From the NCBI GenBank assembly GCA_947642555.1, contig CANRSX010000007.1:62001-126000 (forward strand): a stretch of DNA of 64,000 nucleotides, given 5' to 3'. How positions within the stretch are numbered: position 1 is the stretch's first letter; the number at the start of each line of letters is the position of its first letter. The stretch is from an uncultured Roseburia sp. Its GTDB lineage: Bacteria; Bacillota; Clostridia; Lachnospirales; Lachnospiraceae. The translations under genes and the position numbers were made by a program. Shown piece by piece: positions 51,292 to 60,194 of this stretch. Under the pieces are notes generated by a model, which saw only the letters and a program-made list of their open reading frames with translations, ran no database searches and was not told where the DNA came from.

Positions 51292-52839
51292 TTGTATAGT
51301 ATTGTATCGACAGCGATTGTATCCGGGATCCGGAGCATCCCTGTTTCGGTCGAGGCGGATGTGAGCGACGGGATGCCGGTATTTGAGATGGTGGGGTTTT
51401 TATCCCCTGAGGTCAGGGAGGCGAAGGAGCGCGTGCGCACGGCGCTCCGCAACTGCGGGATCATGCTCCCGGCAAAACGGATCACGGTGAATTTTACACC
51501 GGCGGATATCCGCAAATCAGGCTCGTCGTTTGACCTTCCGGTGGCGGCCGCCGTGCTCGCCGCCTTAGGCCTGGTGCCAAAGGAAGGGCTGACCGGCTGT
51601 CTGTTTGCCGGCGAGGTGGGATTAAGCGGCGACGTGAAGACCGTGCCGGGCATCCTGCCCATGGTGGCGGACGCGAAGGAACGGGGCATGCGCTGCTGTA
51701 TCGTGCCGGCCGGGAACAGAAGCGAGGCGGCGCTTGCAGAGGGGATCCGGATCTGCGGAGTGGACAGCATCGACGGGATGATCCGGCTTTTGCGGGGGGA
51801 TCCCTGGCAGGAGAAGGAAGCGCCATTTAATATAGAAGCAACGGGTGAGAATACGCCTGATTTCGCGGAGATCGGCGGGCAGAAGCTGGTCCGGAGAGCG
51901 TGTGAGACCGCGGTGTCGGGCATGCACAATCTTTTGCTGATCGGCCCGCCCGGTGCGGGAAAGACGATGATTGCAAAGCGGATCCCGTCGATCCTGCCGC
52001 CGCTTGAGAAAGAAGAGCAGATGGAGCTGGCCAGGATTTACAGTGTCAGCGGGCTTCTGATGCGGTCTGCTGCGGGCAGGACGGCGTCCGGTCTGCTGCC
52101 CGCAGCGCGGCCTTTTCGCGCCCCGCATCACACGATTTCCGTGCAGGGCCTTGCCGGGGGCGGCGCACGGCCCAAACCCGGGGAGATTTCCCTTGCGCAC
52201 AAGGGGGTACTGTTTCTGGATGAGCTTCCGGAGTTTCAGAAAAAAACGCTGGAGATCCTGCGCCAGCCGCTGGAGGAAAAATGCGTGCGCCTGGTGCGGC
52301 TGTCGGGAAGCTGCGAATATCCGGCGGATTTTATGCTGGTGGCGGCGATGAACCCGTGCAAATGCGGCTGGTATCCCGATATGCAGCGCTGCACCTGTTC
52401 CCAGGCGTCGGTCCGGCGCTACCTGGAGCGGGTCAGCAAACCGCTTCTGGACCGGATCGACATCAGCGTGGAGGCGCAGCGCATCCCGTTTGAAGAGCTG
52501 GCAAAGGGGGAGCGCGGAGAAGCCTCCGGAGAGATCCGCAGACGCGTCACCGCCGCACATCAGATGCAGCGGGAGCGGTACCGGGGAGAAGCGTTTTCCT
52601 ACAACAGTCAGATTCCCGCCGCGCGCATCCGGGAATTCTGCGCGCTGACAAGAGAGCAGGAAACGTACATGGAGCAGATCTATCAGAGGCTGGAGCTTTC
52701 GGCGCGCGCTTATCACAAAATCCTTAAGGTCGCCAGGACGCTGGCGGATATGGATCAGGAGAAGCGGATTGAGAAACGGCATTTAAGCGAAGCGGTCTGC
52801 TACAGGGGACTGGATCAGAAATACTGGGAGCGGCCATAG
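51292..52839 (+). CDS. YifB/ComM-type Mg-chelatase-like AAA ATPase
   Basis: A 515-residue ATPase of the ComM/YifB family, which aids branch migration during natural transformation in some bacteria. An N-terminal Lon-protease-like fold (about 1-165: DVSDGMPVFEMVGFLSPEVREAKERV) precedes the AAA domain with Walker A GPPGAGKTM near 216 and Walker B GVLFLDELPEF near 304. CKCGWYPDMQRCTCS near 355 is a family cysteine cluster. I use TTG 51292, 7 bases after AAGGAG; this gives the usual start, and the upstream extension is not conserved-looking. dprA follows 53 bases later, a common pairing. Confidence 0.92.
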   Translation: MYSIVSTAIVSGIRSIPVSVEADVSDGMPVFEMVGFLSPEVREAKERVRTALRNCGIMLPAKRITVNFTPADIRKSGSSFDLPVAAAVLAALGLVPKEGLTGCLFAGEVGLSGDVKTVPGILPMVADAKERGMRCCIVPAGNRSEAALAEGIRICGVDSIDGMIRLLRGDPWQEKEAPFNIEATGENTPDFAEIGGQKLVRRACETAVSGMHNLLLIGPPGAGKTMIAKRIPSILPPLEKEEQMELARIYSVSGLLMRSAAGRTASGLLPAARPFRAPHHTISVQGLAGGGARPKPGEISLAHKGVLFLDELPEFQKKTLEILRQPLEEKCVRLVRLSGSCEYPADFMLVAAMNPCKCGWYPDMQRCTCSQASVRRYLERVSKPLLDRIDISVEAQRIPFEELAKGERGEASGEIRRRVTAAHQMQRERYRGEAFSYNSQIPAARIREFCALTREQETYMEQIYQRLELSARAYHKILKVARTLADMDQEKRIEKRHLSEAVCYRGLDQKYWERP

Positions 52840-52892
52840 GGGATTCTGCGGGAAAAACAGCTGCGGCAGGCGGCGGGAAAGGAAACGGTGAG

Positions 52893-53966
52893 ATGAAAGA
52901 GGCATACTGGCTGGCAAATGTGCGCGGAATCAGCGCCAGGAAAAAGAGAAGGCTTGTGGAGACGGCGGGGAGCGCCAGGGACGTGTATTCCCTCACGGAG
53001 CGTCAGATCCGGCGGCTTGCGATACTGACGGCGGCGGAGCAGGACGCGCTGATCGCGGGGAAGGCATGTGACGCGGATCGGGGGTACGCGGCGCTCGGAG
53101 CACAGGGGATTACATTTGTCTCGATAGGGGACGAGGACTATCCGGACCGGCTTACAGCGCTGCCCGACGCGCCGTTTGGCCTCTATGTGAAAGGCCGCCT
53201 GCCGGATCCAGAGCGAAAGCAGGTGGCGGTCGTGGGCGCGCGGATGTGCTCGGAATACGGGCGGGCTGCGGCCACGGAGCTTGGAAGAACACTCGCCGGG
53301 CTCGGCGTGAATATCATAAGCGGGATGGCCAGGGGGATCGATGCGGCGGGACATGAGGGCGCGCTCGCGGGCGGAGGGTATACCTGCGCGGTCTTAGGCT
53401 GCGGGGCAGACGTCTGTTATCCGGCGTCAAACCGGAGGCTTTACGGGGAAATCCTGGAAACCGGCGGCGTCATCTCGGAGTATCCGCCGGGCACAGGCCC
53501 CCTGCCCGGGTATTTTCCGCAGCGCAACCGGATTATCGCGGGCTTAAGCGATGTGGTGATCGTCGTGGAGGCGAGAGAGCGGAGCGGTTCGCTGATCACG
53601 GCGGACTGCGCCTTAGAGCAGGGGAAGGAGATCTACGCGGTCCCGGGGCGCATTTACGACCCCCTGAGCGCGGGCTGCAACAACCTGATCCGGCAGGGCG
53701 CCGGGATCATCGCGGGGGCGGAGGATTTTAAAAAAGAGCTCGGATTGTGCGGTCAGACGATGGTTCAGGAGTCCTTTGTGAATTTATTACTTGAAAAAAA
53801 TGACCGGCTGGTGTATAGTTGTGTAGATTTCCGACCGAAAAATATGGAGAAGCTGCTGGACGAGACGGGGCTTATGCTGCCGGAACTCGCGGAGATTCTG
53901 GAACGTCTGACACAGAATGGCTTTATCACGGAGACATTTAAAAACTGTTACATCAGGAAGATATAA
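52893..53966 (+). CDS. dprA: DNA processing protein DprA
   Basis: DprA (Smf) loads RecA on incoming single strands in transformation. The 357-residue protein has an N-terminal helical region, a Rossmann-fold domain with VAVVGARMCSEYGR, INIISGMARGIDAAGH-like (here VNIISGMARGIDAAGHEGAL) and FPQRNRIIAGLSDVVIVVEA, and a C-terminal winged-helix segment (about 290-355) ending in an LNR-like FITETFKN. GGAAACGGTGAG precedes the ATG. It lies between the comM-like gene and topA, the usual order in Clostridia. Competence itself is not shown by the window. Confidence 0.95.
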   Translation: MKEAYWLANVRGISARKKRRLVETAGSARDVYSLTERQIRRLAILTAAEQDALIAGKACDADRGYAALGAQGITFVSIGDEDYPDRLTALPDAPFGLYVKGRLPDPERKQVAVVGARMCSEYGRAAATELGRTLAGLGVNIISGMARGIDAAGHEGALAGGGYTCAVLGCGADVCYPASNRRLYGEILETGGVISEYPPGTGPLPGYFPQRNRIIAGLSDVVIVVEARERSGSLITADCALEQGKEIYAVPGRIYDPLSAGCNNLIRQGAGIIAGAEDFKKELGLCGQTMVQESFVNLLLEKNDRLVYSCVDFRPKNMEKLLDETGLMLPELAEILERLTQNGFITETFKNCYIRKI

Positions 53967-53993
53967 GCACAGACGGTATGAAGGAGTTGTGAA

Positions 53994-56069
53994 ATGGCGA
54001 AGTATCTTGTTATCGTAGAGTCACCTGCGAAGGTGAAGACAATCAAAAAGTTTCTCGGCAGAAATTATGAGGTTGTGGCGTCCAACGGCCATGTCCGCGA
54101 TCTGCCGAAAAGCCAGATGGGAATCGATATCGAGCATGATTTTGAACCGAAATATATCACGATCCGCGGAAAAGGAGAGATTCTGGCAAAGCTCCGCAAG
54201 GAAGTGAAGAAGGCGGATAAAATCTATCTCGCGACGGACCCTGACCGCGAGGGGGAGGCGATCTCCTGGCACCTGTGCCACGCCTTAAAGCTCGAGGGGC
54301 AGGACGTGCGGCGCATCAGCTTCAACGAGATCACCCAGAAGGCGGTCAAGAACGCGTTAAAGGAGCCGCGCGAGATCGATATGAACCTGGTGAACGCGCA
54401 GCAGACGAGACGGATCTTAGACCGCATGGTGGGATATGAGATCAGCCCGCTCCTCTGGGCCAAGGTAAAACGGGGCTTAAGCGCGGGCAGGGTACAGTCG
54501 GTGGCGCTGCGCATCATCTGCGACCGCGAGGAGGAGATCGCGGCGTTTATCCCGGAGGAATACTGGACGCTGGACGCGGAGCTCTCCGTGCCGGGGGAGA
54601 AAAAGCCGCTGCTGGCAAAGTTCCACGGCGATGAGAACGGAAAGATCACGGTGCGCTCGGCCGCGGAGGCGGAGCAGATAAAGAAGGCGCTGGAAAAAGA
54701 GACGTTTCGGGTCGCCGAGGTAAAAAAAGGCGAGCGCGCGAAGCGGGCTCCGCTGCCGTTTACCACGAGCACGCTTCAGCAGGAGGCGTCCAAAGCGCTG
54801 AATTTCCCGCTCGCGAAGACGATGCGCATCGCGCAGCAGCTGTATGAGGGCGTGGACATCAAAGGCCAGGGAACCGTCGGACTGATCACCTACTTAAGAA
54901 CCGACTCCGTCCGGATCTCGGACGACGCGGACGCGCAGGCCAGGGAATACATCAGAGATTCCTACGGGGAGGAATACGTCGCGGACAAAGTCGCGGCGGC
55001 GAAGACGGACGCGCGGATTCAGGACGCGCACGAGGCGATCCGGCCCTCGGATATCCACAGGACGCCGGTGCTGGTGAAGGAATCGCTCTCACGGGATCAG
55101 TTCCGGCTTTACCAGCTGATCTGGAAACGCTTTACGGCAAGCCGGATGTCGCAGGCGGTATATGAGACTACGAATGTAAAGATCCATGCGGGAAGCTACC
55201 GGTTCGGGGTATCGGCATCCCGTCTGAAATTCGAAGGCTTTCTGTCCGTGTACACCAGCGAGGAGGACGAAAAGGAGGAGAATAACGTCCTCTTAAAGAG
55301 CATTGACGAGCAGACGAAGCTCTCCTTAAAGCAGGTGGATGAAAAGCAGCACTTTACCCAGCCGCCCGCGCATTACACGGAGGCTTCGCTCGTAAAGACC
55401 TTAGAGGAGCTCGGGATCGGCCGTCCGAGTACCTACTCGCCCACGATCACGACGATCCTCGGCAGGCGCTACATCGTAAAGGAGGCGAAGAATCTCTATG
55501 TGACGGAGCTCGGCGAGGTGGTCAACCAGATCATGAAGGAGTCTTTCCCGAGCGTGGTGGATGAGCATTTTACCGCCAATATGGAATCCCTGCTCGACAG
55601 CGTCGAGGAAGGGAAAGTCAGCTGGAAAGCGGTGGTGCGCAATTTCTTCCCGGATCTTACGGCCGCGGTGGCCGCGGCGCAGAAGGATCTCGCGAAGGTG
55701 AAGATCGAGGACGAGGTCTCGGATGTGGTCTGCGACCTGTGCGGGCGCAATATGGTGGTCAAGTACGGGCCGCACGGAAAATTCCTGGCCTGCCCCGGAT
55801 TCCCGGACTGCCGGAACACAAAGCCGTATCTCGAGAAGATCGGCGTTCCCTGTCCGAAATGCGGGAAGGAGCTTGTGCTGCGCAAGACGAAAAAGGGCCG
55901 GAGATATTTCGGCTGCGAGGACAATCCGGAATGCGATTTTATGAGCTGGTCCCAGCCCGTGGCGGAAAAATGCCCGAAGTGCGGCGGGTATATGGTCATA
56001 AAAGGAAATAAGATCGTATGCGCGGACGCGCAGTGCGGTTATGTGACGGAACGAAAAACAGAGGAGTGA
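53994..56069 (+). CDS. topA: DNA topoisomerase I
   Basis: TopA relaxes negative supercoils. The 691-residue protein starts MAKYLVIVESPAKVKTIKKFL with the TOPRIM Glu in VESPAK and the DxDxE-like ATDPDREGEAIS near 85. The active-site Tyr is in GLITYLRTDSVR near 298. Three C-terminal zinc ribbons are visible (CDLCG...CPGFPDC near 580, CPKCGKEL...CEDNPEC near 620, and CPKCGGYM...CADAQC near 660). GAAGGAGTTGTG precedes the ATG, 27 bases after dprA, so the two are probably one transcript. Confidence 0.97.
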   Translation: MAKYLVIVESPAKVKTIKKFLGRNYEVVASNGHVRDLPKSQMGIDIEHDFEPKYITIRGKGEILAKLRKEVKKADKIYLATDPDREGEAISWHLCHALKLEGQDVRRISFNEITQKAVKNALKEPREIDMNLVNAQQTRRILDRMVGYEISPLLWAKVKRGLSAGRVQSVALRIICDREEEIAAFIPEEYWTLDAELSVPGEKKPLLAKFHGDENGKITVRSAAEAEQIKKALEKETFRVAEVKKGERAKRAPLPFTTSTLQQEASKALNFPLAKTMRIAQQLYEGVDIKGQGTVGLITYLRTDSVRISDDADAQAREYIRDSYGEEYVADKVAAAKTDARIQDAHEAIRPSDIHRTPVLVKESLSRDQFRLYQLIWKRFTASRMSQAVYETTNVKIHAGSYRFGVSASRLKFEGFLSVYTSEEDEKEENNVLLKSIDEQTKLSLKQVDEKQHFTQPPAHYTEASLVKTLEELGIGRPSTYSPTITTILGRRYIVKEAKNLYVTELGEVVNQIMKESFPSVVDEHFTANMESLLDSVEEGKVSWKAVVRNFFPDLTAAVAAAQKDLAKVKIEDEVSDVVCDLCGRNMVVKYGPHGKFLACPGFPDCRNTKPYLEKIGVPCPKCGKELVLRKTKKGRRYFGCEDNPECDFMSWSQPVAEKCPKCGGYMVIKGNKIVCADAQCGYVTERKTEE

Positions 56070-56111
56070 GGCAGGCGGAGTGGGAGAAAAATTCAAAAGT
56101 TCCGCTTCATA

Positions 56112-56143
56112 TTCGCAAAATTTCGCAAAAATACGTAAAAATA
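56112..56143 (+). repeat. Three short direct repeats before the codY promoter
   Basis: TTCGCAAAAT, TTCGCAAAAA and TACGTAAAAA lie in tandem (about 56113-56142). Their AT-rich, phased character could act as an UP element or as binding sites. Confidence 0.5.
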
Positions 56144-56172
56144 TTGAATCTTCTGAAAAAACATGTTAGAAT
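56144..56172 (+). promoter_or_regulatory. codY promoter with an overlapping CodY-like box
   Basis: TTGAAT (56144-56149) and TAGAAT (56167-56172) have a 17-base spacer. AATCTTCTGAAAAAA (56147-56161) overlaps them and matches the CodY consensus AATTTTCWGAAAATT at 12 of 15 positions, indicating possible autoregulation. Confidence 0.65.
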
Positions 56173-56245
56173 GCATAATGAAAACCCGGTAACGCTCCAG
56201 ACCGCGTGAAAGCATGTGTTTCACAGCGTAGAAATGAGGTATGCG

Positions 56246-57028
56246 ATGAGTGTTCAGTTATTGGATAAGACGAGAAAGATCAATAAACTGCTTCACAACA
56301 ACAATTCATCGAAGGTCGTCTTCAATGACATCTGCGATGTGTTAAAGGAGATTCTTGGATCCAATATTCTTGTGATCAGCAGAAAGGGAAAGGTACTCGG
56401 AACCGGGATTCGTTCCGGCGTGGCCGAGATCAACGAGCTGATCGCGGACGAGGTGGGCGGATTTATCGATCCGCTGTTAAACGAGCGGCTTCTCGGGATC
56501 CTCTCCACAAAGGAGAACGTAAACCTGGAGACGCTTGGATTTGTGGACAATGTAAAGAAGTACACGGCGATCATCACGCCGATCGATATCGCGGGGGAGC
56601 GTCTCGGCACGCTCTTTGTCTACCGCGAGGACAGTCCGTATGACATTGACGATATCATTTTAAGCGAATATGGCACGACAGTTGTCGGACTTGAGATGAT
56701 GCGCTCCGTCAATGAGGAGAACGCGGAGGAAAACCGCAAGATCCAGATTGTCAAATCGGCGATCAGCACGCTCTCCTTCTCGGAGCTTGAGGCGATCACG
56801 CATATTTTTGACGAGATGGATGGCAAAGAAGGGATTCTGGTCGCGAGCAAGATCGCGGACAGGGTGGGGATCACGCGCTCCGTGATCGTGAATGCGCTCC
56901 GCAAGTTTGAGAGCGCCGGGGTGATCGAATCGCGGTCCTCCGGGATGAAGGGTACCTATATCAAGGTGCTCAATGACGTGGTGTTTGATGAGCTTGACCG
57001 GATCAGAAAGCAGAATCAGAAGAGCTGA
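56246..57028 (+). CDS. codY: GTP-sensing pleiotropic repressor CodY
   Basis: CodY represses nutrient, motility and stationary-phase genes when GTP and branched-chain amino acids are plentiful. The 260-residue protein starts MSVQLLDKTRKINKLLHNN, with an N-terminal GAF domain (about 1-155) and a C-terminal winged helix with VASKIADRVGITRSVIVNAL and RSSGMKGTYIKVLND. The ATG at 56246 lies 6 bases after GAGGT; an upstream in-frame extension is not needed. Its place between topA and flgB is known in Lachnospiraceae and fits control of the flagellar operon. A terminator follows. Confidence 0.97.
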   Translation: MSVQLLDKTRKINKLLHNNNSSKVVFNDICDVLKEILGSNILVISRKGKVLGTGIRSGVAEINELIADEVGGFIDPLLNERLLGILSTKENVNLETLGFVDNVKKYTAIITPIDIAGERLGTLFVYREDSPYDIDDIILSEYGTTVVGLEMMRSVNEENAEENRKIQIVKSAISTLSFSELEAITHIFDEMDGKEGILVASKIADRVGITRSVIVNALRKFESAGVIESRSSGMKGTYIKVLNDVVFDELDRIRKQNQKS

Positions 57029-57041
57029 GCAGAGAAAAGGG

Positions 57042-57087
57042 GCTGCTGCAACACACAGGAGTGGACGTGAATTGCAGCAGCTCTTTC
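57042..57087 (+). terminator. Terminator after codY
   Basis: GCTGCTGCAA (57042-57051) pairs perfectly with TTGCAGCAGC (57072-57081) and is followed by TCTTTCC. Confidence 0.75.
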
Positions 57088-57121
57088 CGTGCCGAAGTTT
57101 TTATTGTAATGAAACAGGTAA

Positions 57122-57134
57122 TTTATGTCATAAA
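57122..57134 (+). promoter_or_regulatory. Palindrome upstream of the flagellar promoter
   Basis: TTTATG-T-CATAAA is a perfect 6-1-6 palindrome about 67 bases upstream of the -35 box of the flagellar operon. It may bind a regulator; it does not fit the CodY consensus well. Confidence 0.4.
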
Positions 57135-57200
57135 ATACAAAGATCTAGTGGGCTCTCTCTATATTTTCCACAAGATCATGTAAAAAAACAAAAAAAGTAC

Positions 57201-57228
57201 TTGTCTTTTCGAAAGGATGATTTATAAT
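57201..57228 (+). promoter_or_regulatory. Sigma-A-like promoter of the flgB operon
   Basis: TTGTCT (57201-57206) and a perfect TATAAT (57223-57228) with a 16-base spacer, 66 bases before flgB. No sigma-28-type promoter was seen, so these early genes appear to use the housekeeping factor. Confidence 0.75.
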
Positions 57229-57293
57229 TATGCTTAGGGCAATTGGTGTATGAGGTCAGTTGCTGTAGAATTGTGACCGAAAGGAGATGCAGG

Positions 57294-57698
57294 ATGATCA
57301 CGACGAATGCATTTGACTACATTAATATTATGGATAAGGCGGCGGATGCCAGCTGGATGCGGGAGAGTGCACTGGCCAATAATATCAGCAATATAGACAC
57401 GCCCGGGTACAAGAGGCAGGATGTGGATTTTCAGTCCGTGCTGCAGCGGGAGCTTGGCGGGGCGCTTGACGCTGGCCATAAGTCTCTGCAAAGGGAAGTG
57501 CGCAGGCTCAATAAAGACCTGGGGCGCCTTGAGGTATCTCCCTATACGGACGCGGCGAATTACTCTTACCGCCTGGACAAAAATAATGTCGATGTGGATA
57601 CGGAGCATGTGGAGCTCGCGTCTGAGCAGATGCGGTATGAGCTGATCACGACGGCGATCAACGGATCGTTCAGCTGGACAAAGGTAGTACTCAAATAA
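57294..57698 (+). CDS. flgB: Flagellar basal-body rod protein FlgB
   Basis: FlgB forms the proximal rod. The 134-residue product starts MITTNAFDYINIMDKAADAS, with the rod-protein signature ALANNISNIDTPGYKRQDVDF near residues 25-45 and a C-terminal helix for polymerisation. AAAGGAGATGC precedes the ATG at 57294. It is the first gene of the flagellar operon, with flgC 14 bases later. The N-terminus has no cleavable signal, as expected for type III export. Confidence 0.95.
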   Translation: MITTNAFDYINIMDKAADASWMRESALANNISNIDTPGYKRQDVDFQSVLQRELGGALDAGHKSLQREVRRLNKDLGRLEVSPYTDAANYSYRLDKNNVDVDTEHVELASEQMRYELITTAINGSFSWTKVVLK

Positions 57699-57712
57699 GC
57701 AGGAGGACAGAG

Positions 57713-58153
57713 ATGGGATTATTTCAGGCATTTGATATCAGCGCATCCGGGATGACGGCGGAGCGGTTCCGCATTGACACGATTGCGCAGAACATTGCGA
57801 ATATCAAGACGACGAGGACGGAGGATGGCACGCCTTACCGAAGGAAGATTGTGACCTTTGCGGAGAAAGATCTGACGTCCTTCAGCAAATATTACGATTC
57901 CGCGCGCGCGCGTGCGGTCGGCAACGGCGTGAAGGTGGTGTCCGTGAAGGAAGACACCGAGACGGACCTGATGATGGTGTACGATCCGGCGCATCCGGAT
58001 GCGGACGAGAACGGATATGTGATGTATCCGAATGTGAATACCGTGACGGAGATGACGAATCTCATTGACGCCACAAGGGCTTATGAGGCGAATACGACCG
58101 CGTTTAACGCTGCCAAGAGCATGGTTCAGGCGGCGCTTAAGATCGGAAGCTGA
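57713..58153 (+). CDS. flgC: Flagellar basal-body rod protein FlgC
   Basis: FlgC is a second proximal rod subunit. The 146-residue product starts MGLFQAFDISASGMTAERFR with the rod signature IAQNIANIKTTRTEDGTPYRRK. The C-terminal end shows the matching helix YPNVNTVTEMTNLIDATRAYEANTTAFN, spread over residues 102-130, found in rod and hook proteins. AGGAGGACAG precedes the ATG. It follows flgB closely. Confidence 0.96.
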   Translation: MGLFQAFDISASGMTAERFRIDTIAQNIANIKTTRTEDGTPYRRKIVTFAEKDLTSFSKYYDSARARAVGNGVKVVSVKEDTETDLMMVYDPAHPDADENGYVMYPNVNTVTEMTNLIDATRAYEANTTAFNAAKSMVQAALKIGS

Positions 58154-58257
58154 CGGGCCGGTGCCGGAGGAGAATGAGAGTAAGACAGCGCTGCGGGCGA
58201 AGCCCGGGAGGGCCGGGACGACGGCAGCCGTATGAATAGAGAATGGAGAGGACTACG

Positions 58258-58572
58258 ATGGATATTAGTGCACTGACGGGACTGGCGCCCACAGACTATC
58301 TGAGCACTGTGGCGGGGAATACCCTGCTGGCAGATTCAGCGGACGAGACATTTGATTCTGTTTTGGCATCTGCGATGAACATGCTGAATGAGACAAATGA
58401 CCTGCAGAACGATTCGGATGCGGCGAAGATGGAATTTGTGCTGGGAAAGGCGGATAACCCGCACGACATGCAGATCGCCGCGGCAAAGGCGCTGCAGGCG
58501 CTGCAGTATACGACAGCGATCCGCGATAAGATGCTGGAAGCATACAAAGAGATCATGAATATGCAGATTTAG
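58258..58572 (+). CDS. fliE: Flagellar hook-basal body complex protein FliE
   Basis: FliE joins the MS ring to the rod. The 104-residue protein starts MDISALTGLAPTDY; the C-terminal half has ADNPHDMQIAAAKALQALQYTTAIRDKMLEAYKEIMNMQI, spread over residues 64-104, the conserved FliE end. The ATG at 58258 follows GGAGAGGA. A 104-base spacer separates it from flgC; no promoter or terminator was recognised in it. Confidence 0.92.
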   Translation: MDISALTGLAPTDYLSTVAGNTLLADSADETFDSVLASAMNMLNETNDLQNDSDAAKMEFVLGKADNPHDMQIAAAKALQALQYTTAIRDKMLEAYKEIMNMQI

Positions 58573-58590
58573 TGAATGGAGTCAGGGAAA

Positions 58591-60192
58591 ATGCCAGAGC
58601 AAATGCAAAAAATGGGAAATCGGATCCTGGAGTGGTGGAAGAAATACAATACCAGGCAGAAAATTCTTCTGGGGAGCATCACGGCGACAGTGATACTGGC
58701 GCTGGCTCTTCTGGCACTGATTGTCAGCCGGCCGTCCATGACGACGCTCGCCGTCTGTGAGACGACGGCGGAGGCCGCGAAGATCAAGGAGATCCTGGAC
58801 GGGGACAGCTCGATTAAATACGAGGTGTCACAGGATGGCCTGACCTTCCAGGTCGCCGAAAAGGACGTTGCGGCAGCGTCGATTCTGCTGGGACAGAACG
58901 GCATACCGTCGGAGGGGTTCGGGCTTGACGATGTGTTTGAAGGCGGGTTCAGCTCCACGGAGGCGGATAAGCTAAAGCGCTATAAGCGCTATATGGAGGA
59001 CCGGTTCGCGGATCATCTGGAGATGCTAAGCAATGTTGAGAGCGCATCGATTGATCTGACGCTGCCGAACAATGACGGCACGATCCTCGCGAAGAAGGAG
59101 CAGGCGTCCGCGGCGGTGATCCTGACCTTGTCCGGAGAAGTGAGTGAGGAGCAGGCGTACGGGCTTGCACGGTACATAGCGACAGAACTTGGAAATGACG
59201 ACACGAAAAATATTCTGATCCTGGATTCCGACATGAACGTGCTGTTTTCAGGCGAGGACAACACTTCCGTCATGGGGACGGCGACGAGCCAGCTGTCACT
59301 CCGCTCAAAGCAGGAGAATATGATAAAGAGCGGCGTGAAGGATGTGCTGGTCGGATCCGGAATTTATGACAATGTAGAAGTGACGGCGAGCTTAAGCATG
59401 GACTTCAGCGAGCGGCGTGAGGTCAGCCGCGAGTATTCCATGCCGGACGGCCAGACGACCGGGTTCCTCACGGAACAGAATGAATTTAACTCCTCCAGCA
59501 CAGGCGGAGTGGCGGGAACGCCGGGCACGGATCCGAATGACGACACGACATATGTCATGGAGGACGGGAATTACACGGAGTCGGAACAGTCGGATATCTC
59601 CAATAAATACCAGTATAATGAAAAAGTGACGGAAGAGAACTCTGCGGTCGGCGCGATTGATTATGAAAATTCGTCCCTCGCGGCAGTTGCGACCAATTAT
59701 GTACTTTATAATGAAGACATCCTGCGCGCCGCAGGCGAGCTTGACGACATGTCCTTTGAGGAATACATCGCGGCGCACAGTGAGCCGGTCAGGAGAGAGG
59801 TCGATCAGGATTACTATCAGATGATCTCCAATGCGACGGGCTTTCCGGTGGAGCGGATCAGCATCATCGCGTATGACGAGCCGGCGTTTCAGCATTCGTC
59901 AGGCGGAAGAAGCGTTACGGATTACATGCAGATCATTCTCGCGGTGCTGATCTTCCTGCTTCTTGGCTATGTGGTATTCCGCAGTACAAGGAGAGAGCGC
60001 GTTCCGGTTGTGGAGGAGGAGCTTTCGGTTGAGAGCCTGCTCGAATCCACGAAGGAGAATCAGGAAGAGCTTGAGAATATCGGCTATAATGAAAAATCAG
60101 AGACGAGAGTCCTTTTGGAAAAATTCGTCCAGGAAAACCCGGAAGCGGCAGCATCGTTATTGCGCAACTGGCTGAATGAGGAGTGGGAATAG
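58591..60192 (+). CDS. fliF: Flagellar MS-ring protein FliF
   Basis: FliF builds the membrane-embedded MS ring. The 533-residue product has a first membrane segment near residues 28-48 (LLGSITATVILALALLALI), two ring-building motifs (RBM1 about 55-130, RBM2 about 130-200), a long periplasmic-side region (about 280-420) and a second membrane segment near 445-462 (QIILAVLIFLLLGYVVF), then a C-terminal FliG-binding tail. ATG 58591 follows CAGGGAAA and GGAG; an in-frame ATG at 58576 is also possible. It overlaps fliG's upstream region closely. Confidence 0.95.
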   Translation: MPEQMQKMGNRILEWWKKYNTRQKILLGSITATVILALALLALIVSRPSMTTLAVCETTAEAAKIKEILDGDSSIKYEVSQDGLTFQVAEKDVAAASILLGQNGIPSEGFGLDDVFEGGFSSTEADKLKRYKRYMEDRFADHLEMLSNVESASIDLTLPNNDGTILAKKEQASAAVILTLSGEVSEEQAYGLARYIATELGNDDTKNILILDSDMNVLFSGEDNTSVMGTATSQLSLRSKQENMIKSGVKDVLVGSGIYDNVEVTASLSMDFSERREVSREYSMPDGQTTGFLTEQNEFNSSSTGGVAGTPGTDPNDDTTYVMEDGNYTESEQSDISNKYQYNEKVTEENSAVGAIDYENSSLAAVATNYVLYNEDILRAAGELDDMSFEEYIAAHSEPVRREVDQDYYQMISNATGFPVERISIIAYDEPAFQHSSGGRSVTDYMQIILAVLIFLLLGYVVFRSTRRERVPVVEEELSVESLLESTKENQEELENIGYNEKSETRVLLEKFVQENPEAAASLLRNWLNEEWE

Positions 60193-60194
60193 TT

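Noticed and set aside
51622-52782. 386-residue minus-strand open frame
   Set aside because: Opposite the comM-like ATPase with all its motifs; no ribosome site or domain on the minus strand.
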